A stretch of 64,000 nt of DNA from Ypsolopha sequella (GCA_934047225.1 OW203985.1:10123501-10187500); one strand, 5' to 3'. Positions 32,082-43,159 are shown, counted from the first letter of the stretch. Notes: generated by a model not told the origin, from the sequence alone. Numbers and translations: made by a program.

Positions 32082-33515
32082 CCCAACAAACATTTAGGCG
32101 CTACTGCGAGGGCTATAAAAGATCTATTAAAGCGCTCCTAAAGTCTTTCAGATGTAAATAAGCGATTAAACTAGAGTTAGAGCGTGCTCTAACCCCGATA
32201 TACCCCCGGATTAGGCATAACTTTTTACAGGCTTAGGTCCTTCAACGGCGATATGAAGGTGGTAAGAAATGGAATTAAGTTGTACGAGAGGGCTATGGAA
32301 GTGCTAAAGGGGTGATAAATACGTCTCACAGCGATACAAGAGTCGTACTATAGCCATGCCTAACTCTCATCATTTTAGGTTATTTCTTCCGGTGTTATTA
32401 CAGCGCTAGTGGAGACCGAAAGTGCTATCCAAGGTCCACAACGGCGATGAAAATGACTTTAAGTTATATTGCAGGTATATTAGTATCAATTTTAGATCTC
32501 TGGGTTGTAGCAAACACAATATTTATTTGAATAGGAACTCCTTAGGTTGTAAAACGTATTTTTCTCTGTACTTTTTACACACAGGTAAACAGAGTGACTC
32601 AAACAAGTTGATAAAGTGTTATTTTCAATGGTGGAATGGAAGCACTCTCAAAATATCATATTTATACTAGTGCACGTGTTAAGGATTAAACTATCATTGC
32701 GAAGGTAAGTTTACTGTGAATATACATATACATTTTCATCTCAAAATTAAAGCGCACATGGAATAACCTCTATTTACTAAAGTGTAACACGTATTATATA
32801 GGTGTAATCCATGGTTTTTATGGAATTAATTCATTTTTGTTTCTATCTTCGATTCTATGCGTTACAGCATATCGGCTAAGGAACTTTCTAAGCAAATAAC
32901 ATCCAAATTACAATGAATAACTCAATTTTAATTTTTAAATTATTAACGTATAATGGCGGTGTAGGTTAAGCCCACGAGTAAGTGCGATATAGCTTCTTAG
33001 GGTGTACTGTGGTCATGATTAGCGCTTCTTTAGAACCCATACATGTATGGTAGTGTTTAAAAAGAGTTTGATACAACTTTAACATTTAAAAGAACTGTAA
33101 TGACAACCTATAGCATCTAGTGTTAGAAGGGGTTTAATGAGCGCTATTCAAGAACTAATGATTCTAACAGACGCTGTTGTAGACTCTTGGGTGTTTAAGG
33201 AGTGATTTTTAGCGTCAATATAAATCTTGAGGAGGAATTAGGCGTCTATTATCTCCTTTATAGATCTTACAGTTGTAAGTTTAGGTTGAAGCTATAATAC
33301 AAGATGCTTTGCTTGCATTATGGCAATTGGAATCGCTACAATACAACTTTAACCTTATTTTAACGTTCCTTTAAACCTATTATATCGCGCTGAGTGCTAA
33401 TGTTGTTTAAATATCACAAGTTTATCTCCTGAAGCCATAAATATCGCTATTCTAACAACTTTTTACATCCTGAAGATTTAAAAAAGATCTAATTATCGCT
33501 AAAATGTTTGTTGGG
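32082..33515. mobile_element. 1.43-kb TIR element of unknown class, nested in mariner
   Basis: The element begins CCCAACAAACATTTAGGCG and ends CGCTAAAATGTTTGTTGGG, giving terminal inverted repeats of about 19 bp with small differences. It interrupts the mariner transposase between RWVPD and NL(T)DEQK. The flanks read AAGTT and TTTGTCC, so any duplication is only 2-3 bp (TT or a changed GTT). The interior has no ORF above about 82 codons and no recognised domain, but is studded with short motifs such as GCGCT, GCGATT and AAGTGCTA and with TTTAA-rich steps on both sides, resembling subterminal transposase-binding arrays. I cannot assign a superfamily. Confidence 0.75.
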
Positions 33516-33898
33516 TTTGTCCGGCACCCATCTCAAACAACATTTACGGAGAGAAAGGTGGTCGTGAATTATGGTTTGCATTGCTGCTGATCCAATTCCC
33601 TGTTCTCGCTCCAGCTCTACATACATAATTCGTTGGTTTTCGCGAATAAGTTTTTCGACTGCACGAACGTTTTCTTCTGTGACCGCGGTTGGCAGCCGAC
33701 CTGTCTTCGCTTCATCTTTGAGACATCCCCGTCCTCTTTTAAATTCAGCAAACCAATTAATACTGTTGTTCGTGAGCAACCAGACTCACCAAAAGTAATA
33801 GCCAAAAGTTCAAAACATTCTTGAGGCTTAAAACTTTTTTATAGTCATAATAAATCATAGCACGACAATCACTTCGACTGAGCTCCATTGCTGCAAGC
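33516..33898 (-). pseudogene. mariner transposase, N-terminal part
   Basis: An ATG at 33898 opens MELSRSDCRAMIYYDYKK. After frameshifts the sequence resumes as INWFAEFKRGRGCLKDEAK, TGRLPTAVTEENVRAVEKLI and LRKCCLRWVPD, the paired helix-turn-helix and linker of a mariner transposase. The next residues are cut off by the nested element at 33515. Confidence 0.88.
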
Positions 33899-34074
33899 GA
33901 ATTCCCGCCAGATTCTCGGAAAAATGATGCTCATCCAAATAAAAAAAAAAGAAATGATGTGCGTTCTATTTTCAGATATATCAACAAACAACCAGCCTAT
34001 AAGATGATGTATAACTTGCCAGTGTCAATCAAAGGAGTAAAGAGTATCTAACTTCTTTTGGCATGCCCCTCGTA

Positions 34075-34467
34075 TATTTTACAAACTGTAAAACAAGTTT
34101 AATTTTGAGAACTTAAGCTATAGTAAGTAGCTAGGTACTTGTTGTATGAGTTCATACTGTCCTCTATTTCAAACAATACGCAATAATATCCTTTTATTAC
34201 GTCGGCAGGCCCCATCCGGCCATCAAACATTGATGCTGTCTCGACAGCCTGTCAACATCTGTTGTCCCAATTTAAAATGATCTAACTGCCGAAGCAGAAG
34301 CAATACGTTTGCTTGTAAGCTGAGTTGTCCTCGTAAGTAGAGCGAAAGCCGTACTGAAGCATCGAGCAACTAGCCTCGAAAAATGCCGGTCCATCCGATA
34401 CTAGTCCGCTAACTGGTAATCGGTGTTTTTGCATAGGCTTGACCATTTACATTGGGCTACCCTATGT
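34075..34467. other. Intergenic, no gene seen
   Basis: Nothing recognised. Confidence 0.3.
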
Positions 34468-34906
34468 ATATGTCGTGCGTGACCATATCGTAGAATTGAC
34501 CATTTCATGATCAGTCCTCGTATACTTAGTTTAATCATAGGTGCGAGGAGCGTGACATCAGAGAATATAAAGTATTAGTGACATACTGTTTAATCGCAAA
34601 AAACATCGTGTCACTCTCCTCGCACTTGTGATTCAACTAAGTGGCGTCGCGCGCGATTAAACACTGTGCTACGAGGGCTGGTTGGCCATATCGTATTTCT
34701 TTTAAAATTGGGAGGGTCGCCTCGCTCCGCTCCGCTTCGCTCGGCTATCCCAACGTATTTGCGTGTAAACCTAACACGCTCCTCCTCGCTTCGCTCGTCG
34801 TCGCACTTATTTTTTACTTTTGGTGAAATATTTTTGATTTCATACTTTACGATCTGCCCAACCGGAGCATGAAATGGTCAATTCTACGATATGGCCACGA
34901 CAATAT
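34468..34906. mobile_element. Foldback family F with an inner foldback
   Basis: CATATCGTAGAATTGACCAT near 34484 is matched inverted at about 34872-34891, with arms of about 40 bp. A second inverted pair, CTTAGTTTAATCATAGGTGC at 34525 and its partner ending at 34641, lies inside. Between it and the right end is CCTCGCTCCGCTCCGCTTCG and the inverse of the GAGCGAAGCGAGGAGGAGCG motif also found at 14201 and, diverged, at 28655. Non-coding. Confidence 0.65.
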
Positions 34907-35329
34907 ACAATACTTATATAGGTATCTTGTATATACCTATAGTACCTACTTATGTGTAGGTATACTTATAATTTTAATAATAGGAGTTTGAAAGTTTTTT
35001 CCTTTCAAAATGTATCTAACTACTTAGACACGAAATTGGATGAAAAACGGTGAATATTTTTTTTTATGCATTATGTAAGTAATTTAATTTTTATTTTAAG
35101 ACCGGCTTTTTGAAATTTTTCAGTTTCAAGATCTCTACTACAAGTTTTATTACTCTTTTGGTATTTTGATGGTCCCCAATCCGTTGAGAGCAGGTCTTCC
35201 CCCCCCTATATAAATACCGTACCCTCGGTGTGCCGGCCGCTAGACCTGGCTGAGGGATACTAGGTTACTTGTACTGTGTTTTGGTATTTTGATCTCTCTC
35301 TTTCTTTTTGCTATTGCTAGTAAATACTA
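34907..35329. other. Intergenic, no gene seen
   Basis: AT-rich with a C9 run at 35200; nothing recognised. Confidence 0.3.
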
Positions 35330-35339
35330 GTAATACGCA

Positions 35340-35645
35340 AACAGCCGAATTGTATTCAGTGCGGCGATCGCTGGCAATCACCAACCAAGGTGCTCAGCAG
35401 AACTCAGATCGCTGGCGATGACCAAAGTTATTGGATATTCGCGGCCTGTGTTGGGGAGTGCGGGGAGGTGTTCCGATCATAGTCTATGGTTCCGAGTCGG
35501 AACTTCAGACTCGAAGAGTCTGTCTAGTGTTGCCAACCCTGTTTTATTTTCCGTTTTTTTGTCTTATCCCTGTTTTGGTCTTTAGATCTACCGTTTTTTA
35601 CTTTTACTGAGTTTTTTATTTTATTTGTATGGAAACAACCAATAT
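35340..35645 (+). repeat. Dispersed repeat family H, copy 1
   Basis: ATCCCTGTTTTGGTCTTTAG, GAGTTTTTTATTTTATTTGT and ATGGAAACAACC recur at 39250-39330 after a similar lead-in (CAGATCGCTGGCGATGACC versus CAGATCACTGGCAATCGCG). Non-coding. Confidence 0.6.
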
Positions 35646-36625
35646 TGAATTATACAAAAACAAAAACATACAAAGACAAAACTAGTACTTATCTAGATGT
35701 ACCAGAATCTGATGGCAAATAGGGTAATACAATTTTAAAGTAGGTATCACTCGGGTAATTGGATTAAAACGTCTTAATACTTTTTATTTTTCATCTATCA
35801 TCTATCAAGAATTCTATATGAGATGTTGCATTCGTTTATTAATATACACATTTTAATTAAAAATAAAATAAATAGTGTACTACTTTATGCACAAATTTAA
35901 AGGTTAGTGTTAAAATTATAAAAATATCCTCGTTCAGAACTAGAAAATGTTTCTAAAAATTCAACCTGCATATTTTGTTATTCATCAAATCAAAACTGTC
36001 CAAGTTGATTTTTTTCTTTTCGTCTTTCCTTTTTTTACCGGGCGTACAAAATACACCACCATTAGATCGGCCTTCCACAATAAATCGTCGTATTGTATAC
36101 TTCTTACATTATAGCTTGAGCTCTGTGACAGCTGTCAGCGCTATACATATTTGAGCATGAGAAAGAGAGTTAGAAATACAAATTGTGTAGCGCTGTCCTG
36201 CTGTCACAGGACTCAAGCTATATTATACGCACTATAGTATCAGAAACCCCTTTAAGCAAGGCATAAAATAAATAAATAAATCTTTATTTCCAGCAAAATA
36301 CATACAGTACAATTCAGTGGTAGGTAACTATATTAATACTCAGTCTAATATATTTATTACAAATTATACTTATGTATACCAGTTCATTGCAGGTACGTTC
36401 ATAAACATAGACTAGGCTACAAACAAAGTAATCAGTTGATAGGTAACATGACTCTTTCATAAGGCGTAAAACATAAGGCATAAAGATATAGTATAAAAAT
36501 ATACCAATAAAAATAAATGTATTAAAACTAGTCAGACCTACTTCATAGTCAACGTTTGTACGCGCTTCAAAATCGAAGATTGTGTTTCATCTCGAACTGC
36601 TTCTTCACAAATTTTTCGATGGACA
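35646..36625. other. Intergenic with LINE-like tail
   Basis: AATAAATAAATAAATCTTTA near 36267 resembles the A-rich end of a LINE copy on the minus strand. No gene is recognised. Confidence 0.35.
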
Positions 36626-36728
36626 GTGTCGATTCGGTGTAACACGACTTAAATTTTTTGACAGGACAAACCTTGTTTTAAGCGTCCTGTCTATTTCCTT
36701 CTGTATCGAAAATACAAAGTAGTCCTGT
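36626..36728. mobile_element. Foldback MITE family C, copy 3 (truncated)
   Basis: Left arm GTGTCGATTCGGTGTAACAC, centre GCGTCCTGTCTATTTCC and start of the right arm AGTCCTG are present. It stops where repeat family D begins with TTAAGG at 36729. Confidence 0.7.
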
Positions 36729-37130
36729 TAAGGTTTCTCCCAACGCCAACGACCTTGAACTGAGTAACTTTTTAACCATTTTATACGGTAACTATAGCAT
36801 TTTTTAATAAAAGAAAAATACATAGTAATCTACATGATACAAATAGTGTTGTGGTTTTTCCTGAATTTTATTTTAATATACAGAAATGAAGCAAGAAAAT
36901 TCTAAGTTTACCCTTATTTCTCGATTTTTTGGCCACTTGTAACAATATAAATGCTACAGTTTTTATCGAAACCGTATAAAATTTTATAAACTTCTAGACA
37001 AAATAATATTAGATGATATTATGGTTTTCTTAGTTCTTGGAAATTCATTTTATTTTAGATAAAATAAATTAAAAACTCACTATTTTTGCACTTGTCAGCC
37101 GCAGCGACTGACGTAACAGCCATGTTTATT
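36729..37130 (+). repeat. Dispersed repeat family D, copy 2
   Basis: Colinear with 23038-23430, from TTAAGGTTTCTCCCAACGCC to CTTGTCAGCCGCAGCGACTG, with scattered substitutions. It starts exactly at the truncated edge of the family C element, which implies insertion into it. Confidence 0.7.
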
Positions 37131-37437
37131 TAAGTAAACAAAGTAAAATCTCAGTATGGTTGACACAACGCGTACTTTGACTAGATAGATGCCACTTTGA
37201 CATTGCCATATGAAAATCTCTGTTTTTATATTTTTTGTGCCATGAGATTCTGATAAGCATGTACACATTGTACACCTATACCTAACTGCCTACCTAACAT
37301 CATAATAAGGCAGATTTAGAAAGCCTTAATTAAATTTTTCCAAAGTAGTTTAGCCTCTATTCCTTGCAATAAAGACAATTTAGTTTTGACAGCACTAAAA
37401 CTAAAAGCCTTCAGAATAATGCTGCTACGAGGGGCGT

Positions 37438-38671
37438 TCATTATAAAGTGATAATGAGGTACAAACTCCTTGGAACAAAAAAAACCAAATACTGGCTGAT
37501 AAAGTTGGAATATTGATTAGATTACAAAGAAAGAAACAATTCGATTATCTTTTGTTTTTTAAATCGGAAGCCTTTTATCTGCAGTCTGTCGTAGCGTGTT
37601 GTCGAAAATGGAAAAAATGCGCGCGGTTATTAAGTATCTGTGCTTGAAAATTTTCACTACAGAACGAGCTAATAAAGACTAACAGCATACTTTAGGAGCA
37701 AATGCTCTACCGTACTCTATAGTTGCACTTTGGTACGCCGAATTTAAACGTGAAAGAACATCCACCAAAGATGAACCTCGCTCGGGTCGCCCCACAACGG
37801 TAGTGACCGAAGAAATGGTTAAAAAAGTTGAAAAAATTGTTTTAGCAGATCGTCGGTACGTTTTATAGCCGAAGAAACAAATATTTTTACTGGTAGCGTG
37901 CACAGGATTTTACACGAACGCCTGGGTAGTATCCGCGCGCGGGGTCCCTAGAATGCTTATCAATGTACAAAAACAAGCCAGGCTGAACATTTCTCGAGCT
38001 TCTTTGGAACTGTTAAAACAAGATTTTGATCGTTTTTTGGCTCGGTTTACAACCATGGATGAAACGTGGCTTAACCATTACGATCCAGAAACAAAAATAC
38101 AGTCCATGACTCGGAAAAGTAAGAGATTTAAGGCGAGTCGTTCCGCCGGAAAGATCAAGGGCTCTCTTTTCTGGAATAGTGAAGGAGTGGTCATAATAGA
38201 ATATCTCGACCATTGAGCTACTGCTACGTGTTCTTTGTATACAGAACAAATGAAAACATTGCGTAACAAAATTCGCGAGAAACGGCGAGGGAAACTAGCA
38301 AAAATTATTTTGTTCCGTCAAGATAATGCCCCGGCTCACAGGTCCGTCATTGTTATGGCTGCAATTCGAGATGCTTGCATTGAAATACTTGAGCATCCTC
38401 CATATTCACCCGACCTTGTCCCTAGTTATTTTTACCTATTTCCAAGGTTGAAAGATTATCTGAGAGGACAGATATTCGAAAATGATGAAGCAGTACAGGA
38501 ATTTTAGGTGCTCAGGACGAAGAGTATTGTATGAAAAGAATTTTAAGCTTAGAAAAAAGATATTCCAACTGTATTATACTAAATGGCGACTATATCGAAA
38601 CATCAAATAACATTATTAATAAAAGTTACCGGCAACATACCCATTATCACTTTTTATTGAACGCCCTACGT
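37438..38671 (+). mobile_element. Third mariner, inactive
   Basis: 1234 bp. Left terminus CGAGGGGCGTTCATTATAAA and right terminus inverse of CGTAGGGCGTTCAATAAAAA, both followed by AGTGATAATG. The left flank is TA (37436-37437); the right flank reads TT, a changed TA. The TIRs differ from both other mariners. Confidence 0.9.
37608..38615 (+). pseudogene. mariner transposase pseudogene lacking the third Asp
   Basis: Starts MEKMRAVIKYLCLK, then in shifted frames [55 protein letters not shown] (first Asp), LFRQDNAPAHRS (second Asp) and PPYSPDLVPSYFYLFPRLKD. The last block should contain the third Asp (DLAPSDY); here GAT has become TAT, so Tyr replaces it. At least four stops or frameshifts are present, including a stop after KD near 37680, one after RRYVL and one after EYLDH. 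Clearly dead. Confidence 0.9.
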
Positions 38672-38702
38672 TTAATGAGACTTTATAAAATTGTGTTATT
38701 GG

Positions 38703-38862
38703 GGTAGGTTCGGCGCAACACAACTTAACTTATTTGACAGGACTAACCTTATTTTGAGCGTCCCGCCTTTGTCTTTTCGATACAGAAAGAAAAGGACAGA
38801 ACACTTAAATTAAGTTTAGTCCTGTCAATTAAGTCAAGTTGTGTTGCGCCGAATCGGTGTTA
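38703..38862. mobile_element. Foldback MITE family C, copy 4
   Basis: From GGTTCGGCGCAACACAAC to GTTGTGTTGCGCCGAATCGG; centre GCGTCCCGCCTTTGTC. About 160 bp, non-coding. It starts 31 bp after the end of the third mariner. Confidence 0.75.
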
Positions 38863-38869
38863 TTGGCTG

Positions 38870-39470
38870 CGTTCAGTTTAATCCCCGCCGACGCTTGTTA
38901 AATTTTTGCTATTTTAGGATCTAATTCCTGCTAAAAACTGCCAATATTTTTCCCGCCTGTGACAAAATCTGCTAAGCCCGAAATCTGGCCAAACTGATGC
39001 CAACGGTCTACAACGACTCTCGAGCTATTCCATTACACCATTTGGTGATTGCCATCCATTTCAAATAGAAAACTCTGAAGAACTACCGGTGGCGGTCGCC
39101 GGTGCGGCAATTGCTAACCAAGATGCTTCCCAACTCAGATCACTGGCAATCGCGGATTGTTATTGGCTCACCTCGGAGCGGTGTTTCGAGAATTGCGAGA
39201 GACTGTTTTGTCAACACTACAGTTTTATTTGCTGTTTTTTCAATCCTATTCCTGTTTTGGTCTTTAGATCTATTACTGGTTTTAACTTTTATAGAGTTTT
39301 TTGTTTTATTTGTATGGAAACAACCCGTAACTATGCGATTGTATCCAACAAAACTAGTACAGAGCCACAAACTTATCTGTTTCGGTGGCGAAGACTATCA
39401 TTCAGTGAATATACTTACCCTGCGTTCCGAAATAGAATTATATCGCTAAAATCGATTACGAAAGTATGAA
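38870..39470 (+). repeat. Dispersed repeat family H, copy 2
   Basis: Opens GGCTGCGTTCAGTTTAATCC and contains the CCTGTTTTGGTCTTTAG block shared with 35560. Its lead section, TGTTAAATTTTTGCTATTTT, recurs at 39713. ORFs of 115-126 codons overlap here in different frames without recognised domains. Confidence 0.55.
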
Positions 39471-39680
39471 GTGAATGGCTTATGATCCATTGTAATTCTA
39501 TTACGGACCGCAGGGTTTGAAGCCATTTTAGTTTGGCCCACCGGAACAGATAGGGAATTAAAATATTTTTATTATTATTTACATAATTAATTATATAACT
39601 AAATAAAATAAAAATTATAAATATAATTTATTTCTAAAAAAAACTAAGTTTGTGGCTCTGATTTAATAAAATAGTATTCT
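39471..39680. other. Intergenic, AT-rich
   Basis: Nothing recognised. Confidence 0.3.
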
Positions 39681-39681
39681 T

Positions 39682-39925
39682 AGCTGCGTTCAGTTTGATT
39701 CCCGCCAATGCTTGTTAAATTTTTGATATTTTAGTAGATCCTGCTATAAACTGCCAAATTTTTCCAAGCTGTGACAAAATATGTTTAGCCAGCCCTAATT
39801 TAGGGACATTACAGATGCTTACGGTCAGCAGCGACTCTCGGTCCATTCCATAAATTCCATTACCGGCAGCGATCGTCGCCGTGCCGCCCGCGCCGCCACG
39901 CCGCGTTTCAAATGGAAAGCGCCTT
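39682..39925 (+). repeat. Dispersed repeat family H, copy 3 (partial)
   Basis: Begins AGCTGCGTTCAGTTTGATTC, paralleling 38871, and includes GATCGTCGCCGTGCCGCCCG near 39871 where copy 2 has a GGCGGTCGCCGGTGCGGC analogue. Confidence 0.5.
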
Positions 39926-41499
39926 TTTTTACCCACGTGTACAGTGTTACAACGATCATAAGGCGCGTGGATTGGTTGTGTCCAAAATCGGAACTAACGC
40001 CACTATCATACATACTCCTTATTTCACAGTAGATTTGGGTAACTCATGAGTGAAAGACGCAAATGAGTTATCTCCGAACATTTTCACGTGTGTGTGTCTT
40101 TATACGAGTATCTTTTAATAGGGCATAGATATAGAGAGACCGGCGAAGGCACAAGAAAAAGATGAAAAAAATGTTTTGCGCGGTGGCGGTGGTTCAGGCT
40201 ACTGTATAATAAGTATAATATTATTAATAAATACGAAAGTTTGTGAACTAAAAAAATTTATAGCACACTGTGCGTAAAATGACCGCTTTACGCACGCGCA
40301 CGTGCGTAAAGTCAGCATTTTCCGCACTTGTTCTATAAAAAATTATACGAAACTCGTGCGAGAAACTTTTTCTCGACTCGTGTAATTGCAGCACTCGCCT
40401 TCGGCTCGTGCCGCAAACTCACACTCGTCAGAAAACGTTTCATCGCTCTCGTATCGTATATACTATTATACAATGCGCGTCCAGATGTTGTAGTAACTAA
40501 ACTATTTCAAGAGTAAAAATCCATCACGGCTCTGTCTGTATCGATATTAACGTTTCACTTCTGAACTCCCGTTAAAATTAATTAGGTACCTACTTATATC
40601 GTTTGGTTAGTCGTTTGTATTCCTTATTCTGAGGTCGTCACTGACTGATATGTCCTGAGTTACTGACACACAAGAGAAGAGAGACATGTGTCACTGAGCT
40701 GAAGTTAGTTATGTCTCTCTTTTCTTTTTAGTGACACATTTTACGCAACCCTATTTCATAGCTGCGACCCCCCTGTTACTGTCATCCACGCGCCATCAGA
40801 TCCTTGTAGTACTGTAAAAGAAGCGGCAGGAGAGTAAAAAAAAAAAGAAAAGGAAAAATTATAAAAAGGACATGACCTAAGCCCTTTTTCTTAGCAAGAC
40901 TAATCGAATGGGTGGAATTATCCAAATATTTCTCTCTAACAAATTTTTATCTATCATCTGTATTTATTGCATTTTGTGTTGGTGTGCAATATGGAACGCA
41001 GCGATAGGCTGTTTTGTGCTCTACCTACGCAAATCGGGATACTCTCTCTTTGATTTGGCATTTGCTGTGAAGTTCACGTGTTCACAAGGTATCGTGTACT
41101 GGATAACTAGCTTGTTTTAATCTAACATTATATATAAATCATATTATTAATTCATATACACAGTTTGTGATATATCGAATTTTTACTTATGCAAGTATAT
41201 AATTTTATTAAATTTAAGTCAGCCCAATTTTAATGTAGCTACATAGGTACTTTGCTAGGTACCTACCTATTTCCTCGTACCTACCTATTAGAATTATTTT
41301 TACCGTATCAATTCTATTGTTTTTTCAAGATTATAGGTAAATTATAAATTACAAAATATGAATTCCATGTTTTTGCAAATTGACTATTTAAATTTGGAGA
41401 ACTCGTGTTGCGCGATACCGAGTTTAGGAACGCATCTCTAGGGAGCAAAACGGAACACAACGTAATCGTTGAAAAGAAAAAATTCAATTTGCGTTGGAA
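39926..41499. other. Intergenic, target region of the LINE
   Basis: ACAAGAGAAGAGAGACATG near 40670 has an imperfect inverted partner (ATGTCTCTCTTTTC) at about 40711, forming a hairpin bounded by GTGTCAC/GTGACAC. CTTAGCAAGACTAATCGAAT at 40890 matches a repeat at 9620. No host gene recognised. Confidence 0.4.
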
Positions 41500-41512
41500 T
41501 GAAAGTTGAAAT
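41500..41512 (+). repeat. Left target-site duplication of the LINE
   Basis: TGAAAGTTGAAAT, identical to 47152-47164. Confidence 0.9.
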
Positions 41513-41707
41513 GGAGGATTGTAAGTTGACGCACGTGACAGATTTGCAAAAAAATCTTATTTTGGCTTTATTACTATTATTCTCATCTTTCTTTGCTATT
41601 TTCATTAGTGAATGTATTGTTGGTGTTATTAATTGTTATTTCCTTATTTTATTATATGTACTTCCTGTAATCACTTACTTCTAGGAACTTCTAGACTAGC
41701 AAACAAA

Positions 41708-43159
41708 ATGGTGTCTGATCTTGTTAAACCTCCGGACCCCCCGGATATTCAGAAGGTAACAGAAAATGAACTTAAATCTCCCGAAATATTTTCTCAATTG
41801 TCTCCTTTGTCTGATGCTGCTGATACCACTGTTGATAAAAATCGCAAAAGACCTTTACCTGATTCTGAATCACAATCGTCAAAACGTACTATCTTAAACC
41901 CTGATTTAACCAAGGCTTCCATTCAGACGATATACCTACACCCCAGCTTTGAGGCAGATAAAATATACGATGCCAAAGACTTGGGTCCATATATCATTCA
42001 CGTTTCTCGTGTAGAGGACGACCCCTCCTCTGGTTCCTCCATTCGTCCAATAAAATTTGGTAAATTTTTATTCGACAATAAAATTTCGAATATTGTCCTA
42101 GATGGAATTAAAAGTATTGGCCGAAATAGGATTTCAGTTGAATTTAAAAGTGGTCTGGATGCAAATAAATTTATGTTAAATGAAATCCTGAAGGTACATA
42201 AATATAAAGCTCAAATCCCATCCTATAACATTACTAGAATGGGTTTGGTTAAAAATGTTCCTATTGAATGGTCAATGGACGAATTTGTGAACTCCGTGGA
42301 ACTCCCCGAGAATTGCGGAGACATTCTTAAGGCTCGACGGCTTAACCGCAAAATCATTTCAGACGGAACTCCTACATGGACCCCTACTCAATCGGTTGTT
42401 GTAACATTTAGAGGACAAATTCTACCTGACAAATTGTTCTGTTTCTACACTTCCCTCCCTGTAGTGACTTACCAGCTTCCCACCATCCAATGCCTCAACT
42501 GTTGCAGGTTTGGTCATATTGCGACACAATGTAGGTCTAAACCCCGATGTTATCGTTGTGCCCAGCCCCACACAGGTCATAGTTGCTGTTTGTCTGAAGA
42601 ACAGGCAACTTGCTTGTACTGCCTGGGAAAACACTTCACTACTAACAAAACATGTCCAGAACAAGATCGTCAAAAAAATATTAAAGTAGTTATGTCACAA
42701 GAAAGTATTTCTTATGCAGAGGCTTCTGCTAGGTTTACAACAGTTCGCAGATCATATGCAGAACTCACTCAAGATGTTCCCTCCTCAGGTTCAACCCTTT
42801 CCTCTCCATCAAGATCATTTGCTAATACAGTTGGCTCCTCCCACAAAAAAACTGTGTTCTCTACCCCTCGTCCCCGTCCCTCTTTGGGTATAGGTTACGA
42901 TAAACAATCACACGCAGCAATTATTGCCGACGTTGTATCAACTCAACCGAATGGCTGCGCTCTATCTCAATCTCCCATGGTTTCTTCCAATGATAATCTT
43001 CTAGAACTTTTAATATCTACCCTCATCAATTTAATTTCTAAATGTAGTGATTCATTACCGAACAACGTAGCCTCCAAACTTAACGATATTTTCCTATTAA
43101 TTAATAATAATGGCGCTAGTGGCCTCAACAGAGTATCACTTCCTCCAATGGAACACTAG
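41708..43159 (+). CDS. LINE ORF1, gag-like RNA-binding protein
   Basis: 483 residues from ATG at 41708 (context AACAAAATGG). An in-frame ATG at 41633 exists, but it would lengthen the protein by an unremarkable hydrophobic leader and lies closer to the element's 5' end. The middle (about 60-240) is a globular region of the RRM-like kind found in I and jockey ORF1s. Three zinc-knuckle motifs follow at about residues 261-315: CLNCCRFGHIATQC (CX2CX4HX4C), CYRCAQPHTGHSC and CLYCLGKHFTTNKTC. The C-terminal third is Ser/Thr/Pro-rich. The family's role is to bind element RNA and form the ribonucleoprotein with ORF2 product. The stop (TAG, 43157-43159) lies 50 bp inside ORF2, so ORF2 is probably reached by reinitiation or shunting. 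No break in the frame. Confidence 0.92.
   Translation: MVSDLVKPPDPPDIQKVTENELKSPEIFSQLSPLSDAADTTVDKNRKRPLPDSESQSSKRTILNPDLTKASIQTIYLHPSFEADKIYDAKDLGPYIIHVSRVEDDPSSGSSIRPIKFGKFLFDNKISNIVLDGIKSIGRNRISVEFKSGLDANKFMLNEILKVHKYKAQIPSYNITRMGLVKNVPIEWSMDEFVNSVELPENCGDILKARRLNRKIISDGTPTWTPTQSVVVTFRGQILPDKLFCFYTSLPVVTYQLPTIQCLNCCRFGHIATQCRSKPRCYRCAQPHTGHSCCLSEEQATCLYCLGKHFTTNKTCPEQDRQKNIKVVMSQESISYAEASARFTTVRRSYAELTQDVPSSGSTLSSPSRSFANTVGSSHKKTVFSTPRPRPSLGIGYDKQSHAAIIADVVSTQPNGCALSQSPMVSSNDNLLELLISTLINLISKCSDSLPNNVASKLNDIFLLINNNGASGLNRVSLPPMEH

Larger units (their letters stand above)
31331..34072 (-). mobile_element. Second mariner lineage, split by a nested element
   Basis: Termini CGAAGGGCATGCCAAAAGAA and the inverse of CGAGGGGCATGCCAAAAGAA agree at 29 of 31 positions and are flanked by TA (31329-31330, 34073-34074). 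The span is 2742 bp, but removing the insertion at 32082-33515 leaves about 1306 bp, a normal mariner. The TIRs and protein differ from the element at 29497, so this is a separate lineage. Confidence 0.92.

Noticed and set aside
39089..39469. 126- and 115-codon plus-strand ORFs
   Set aside because: They overlap in different frames inside dispersed repeat family H, whose other copy at 35340 does not keep the frame.
41633..41707. Upstream in-frame ATG as ORF1 start
   Set aside because: It would add 25 hydrophobic residues with no family parallel; the ATG at 41708 has a much better initiation context.
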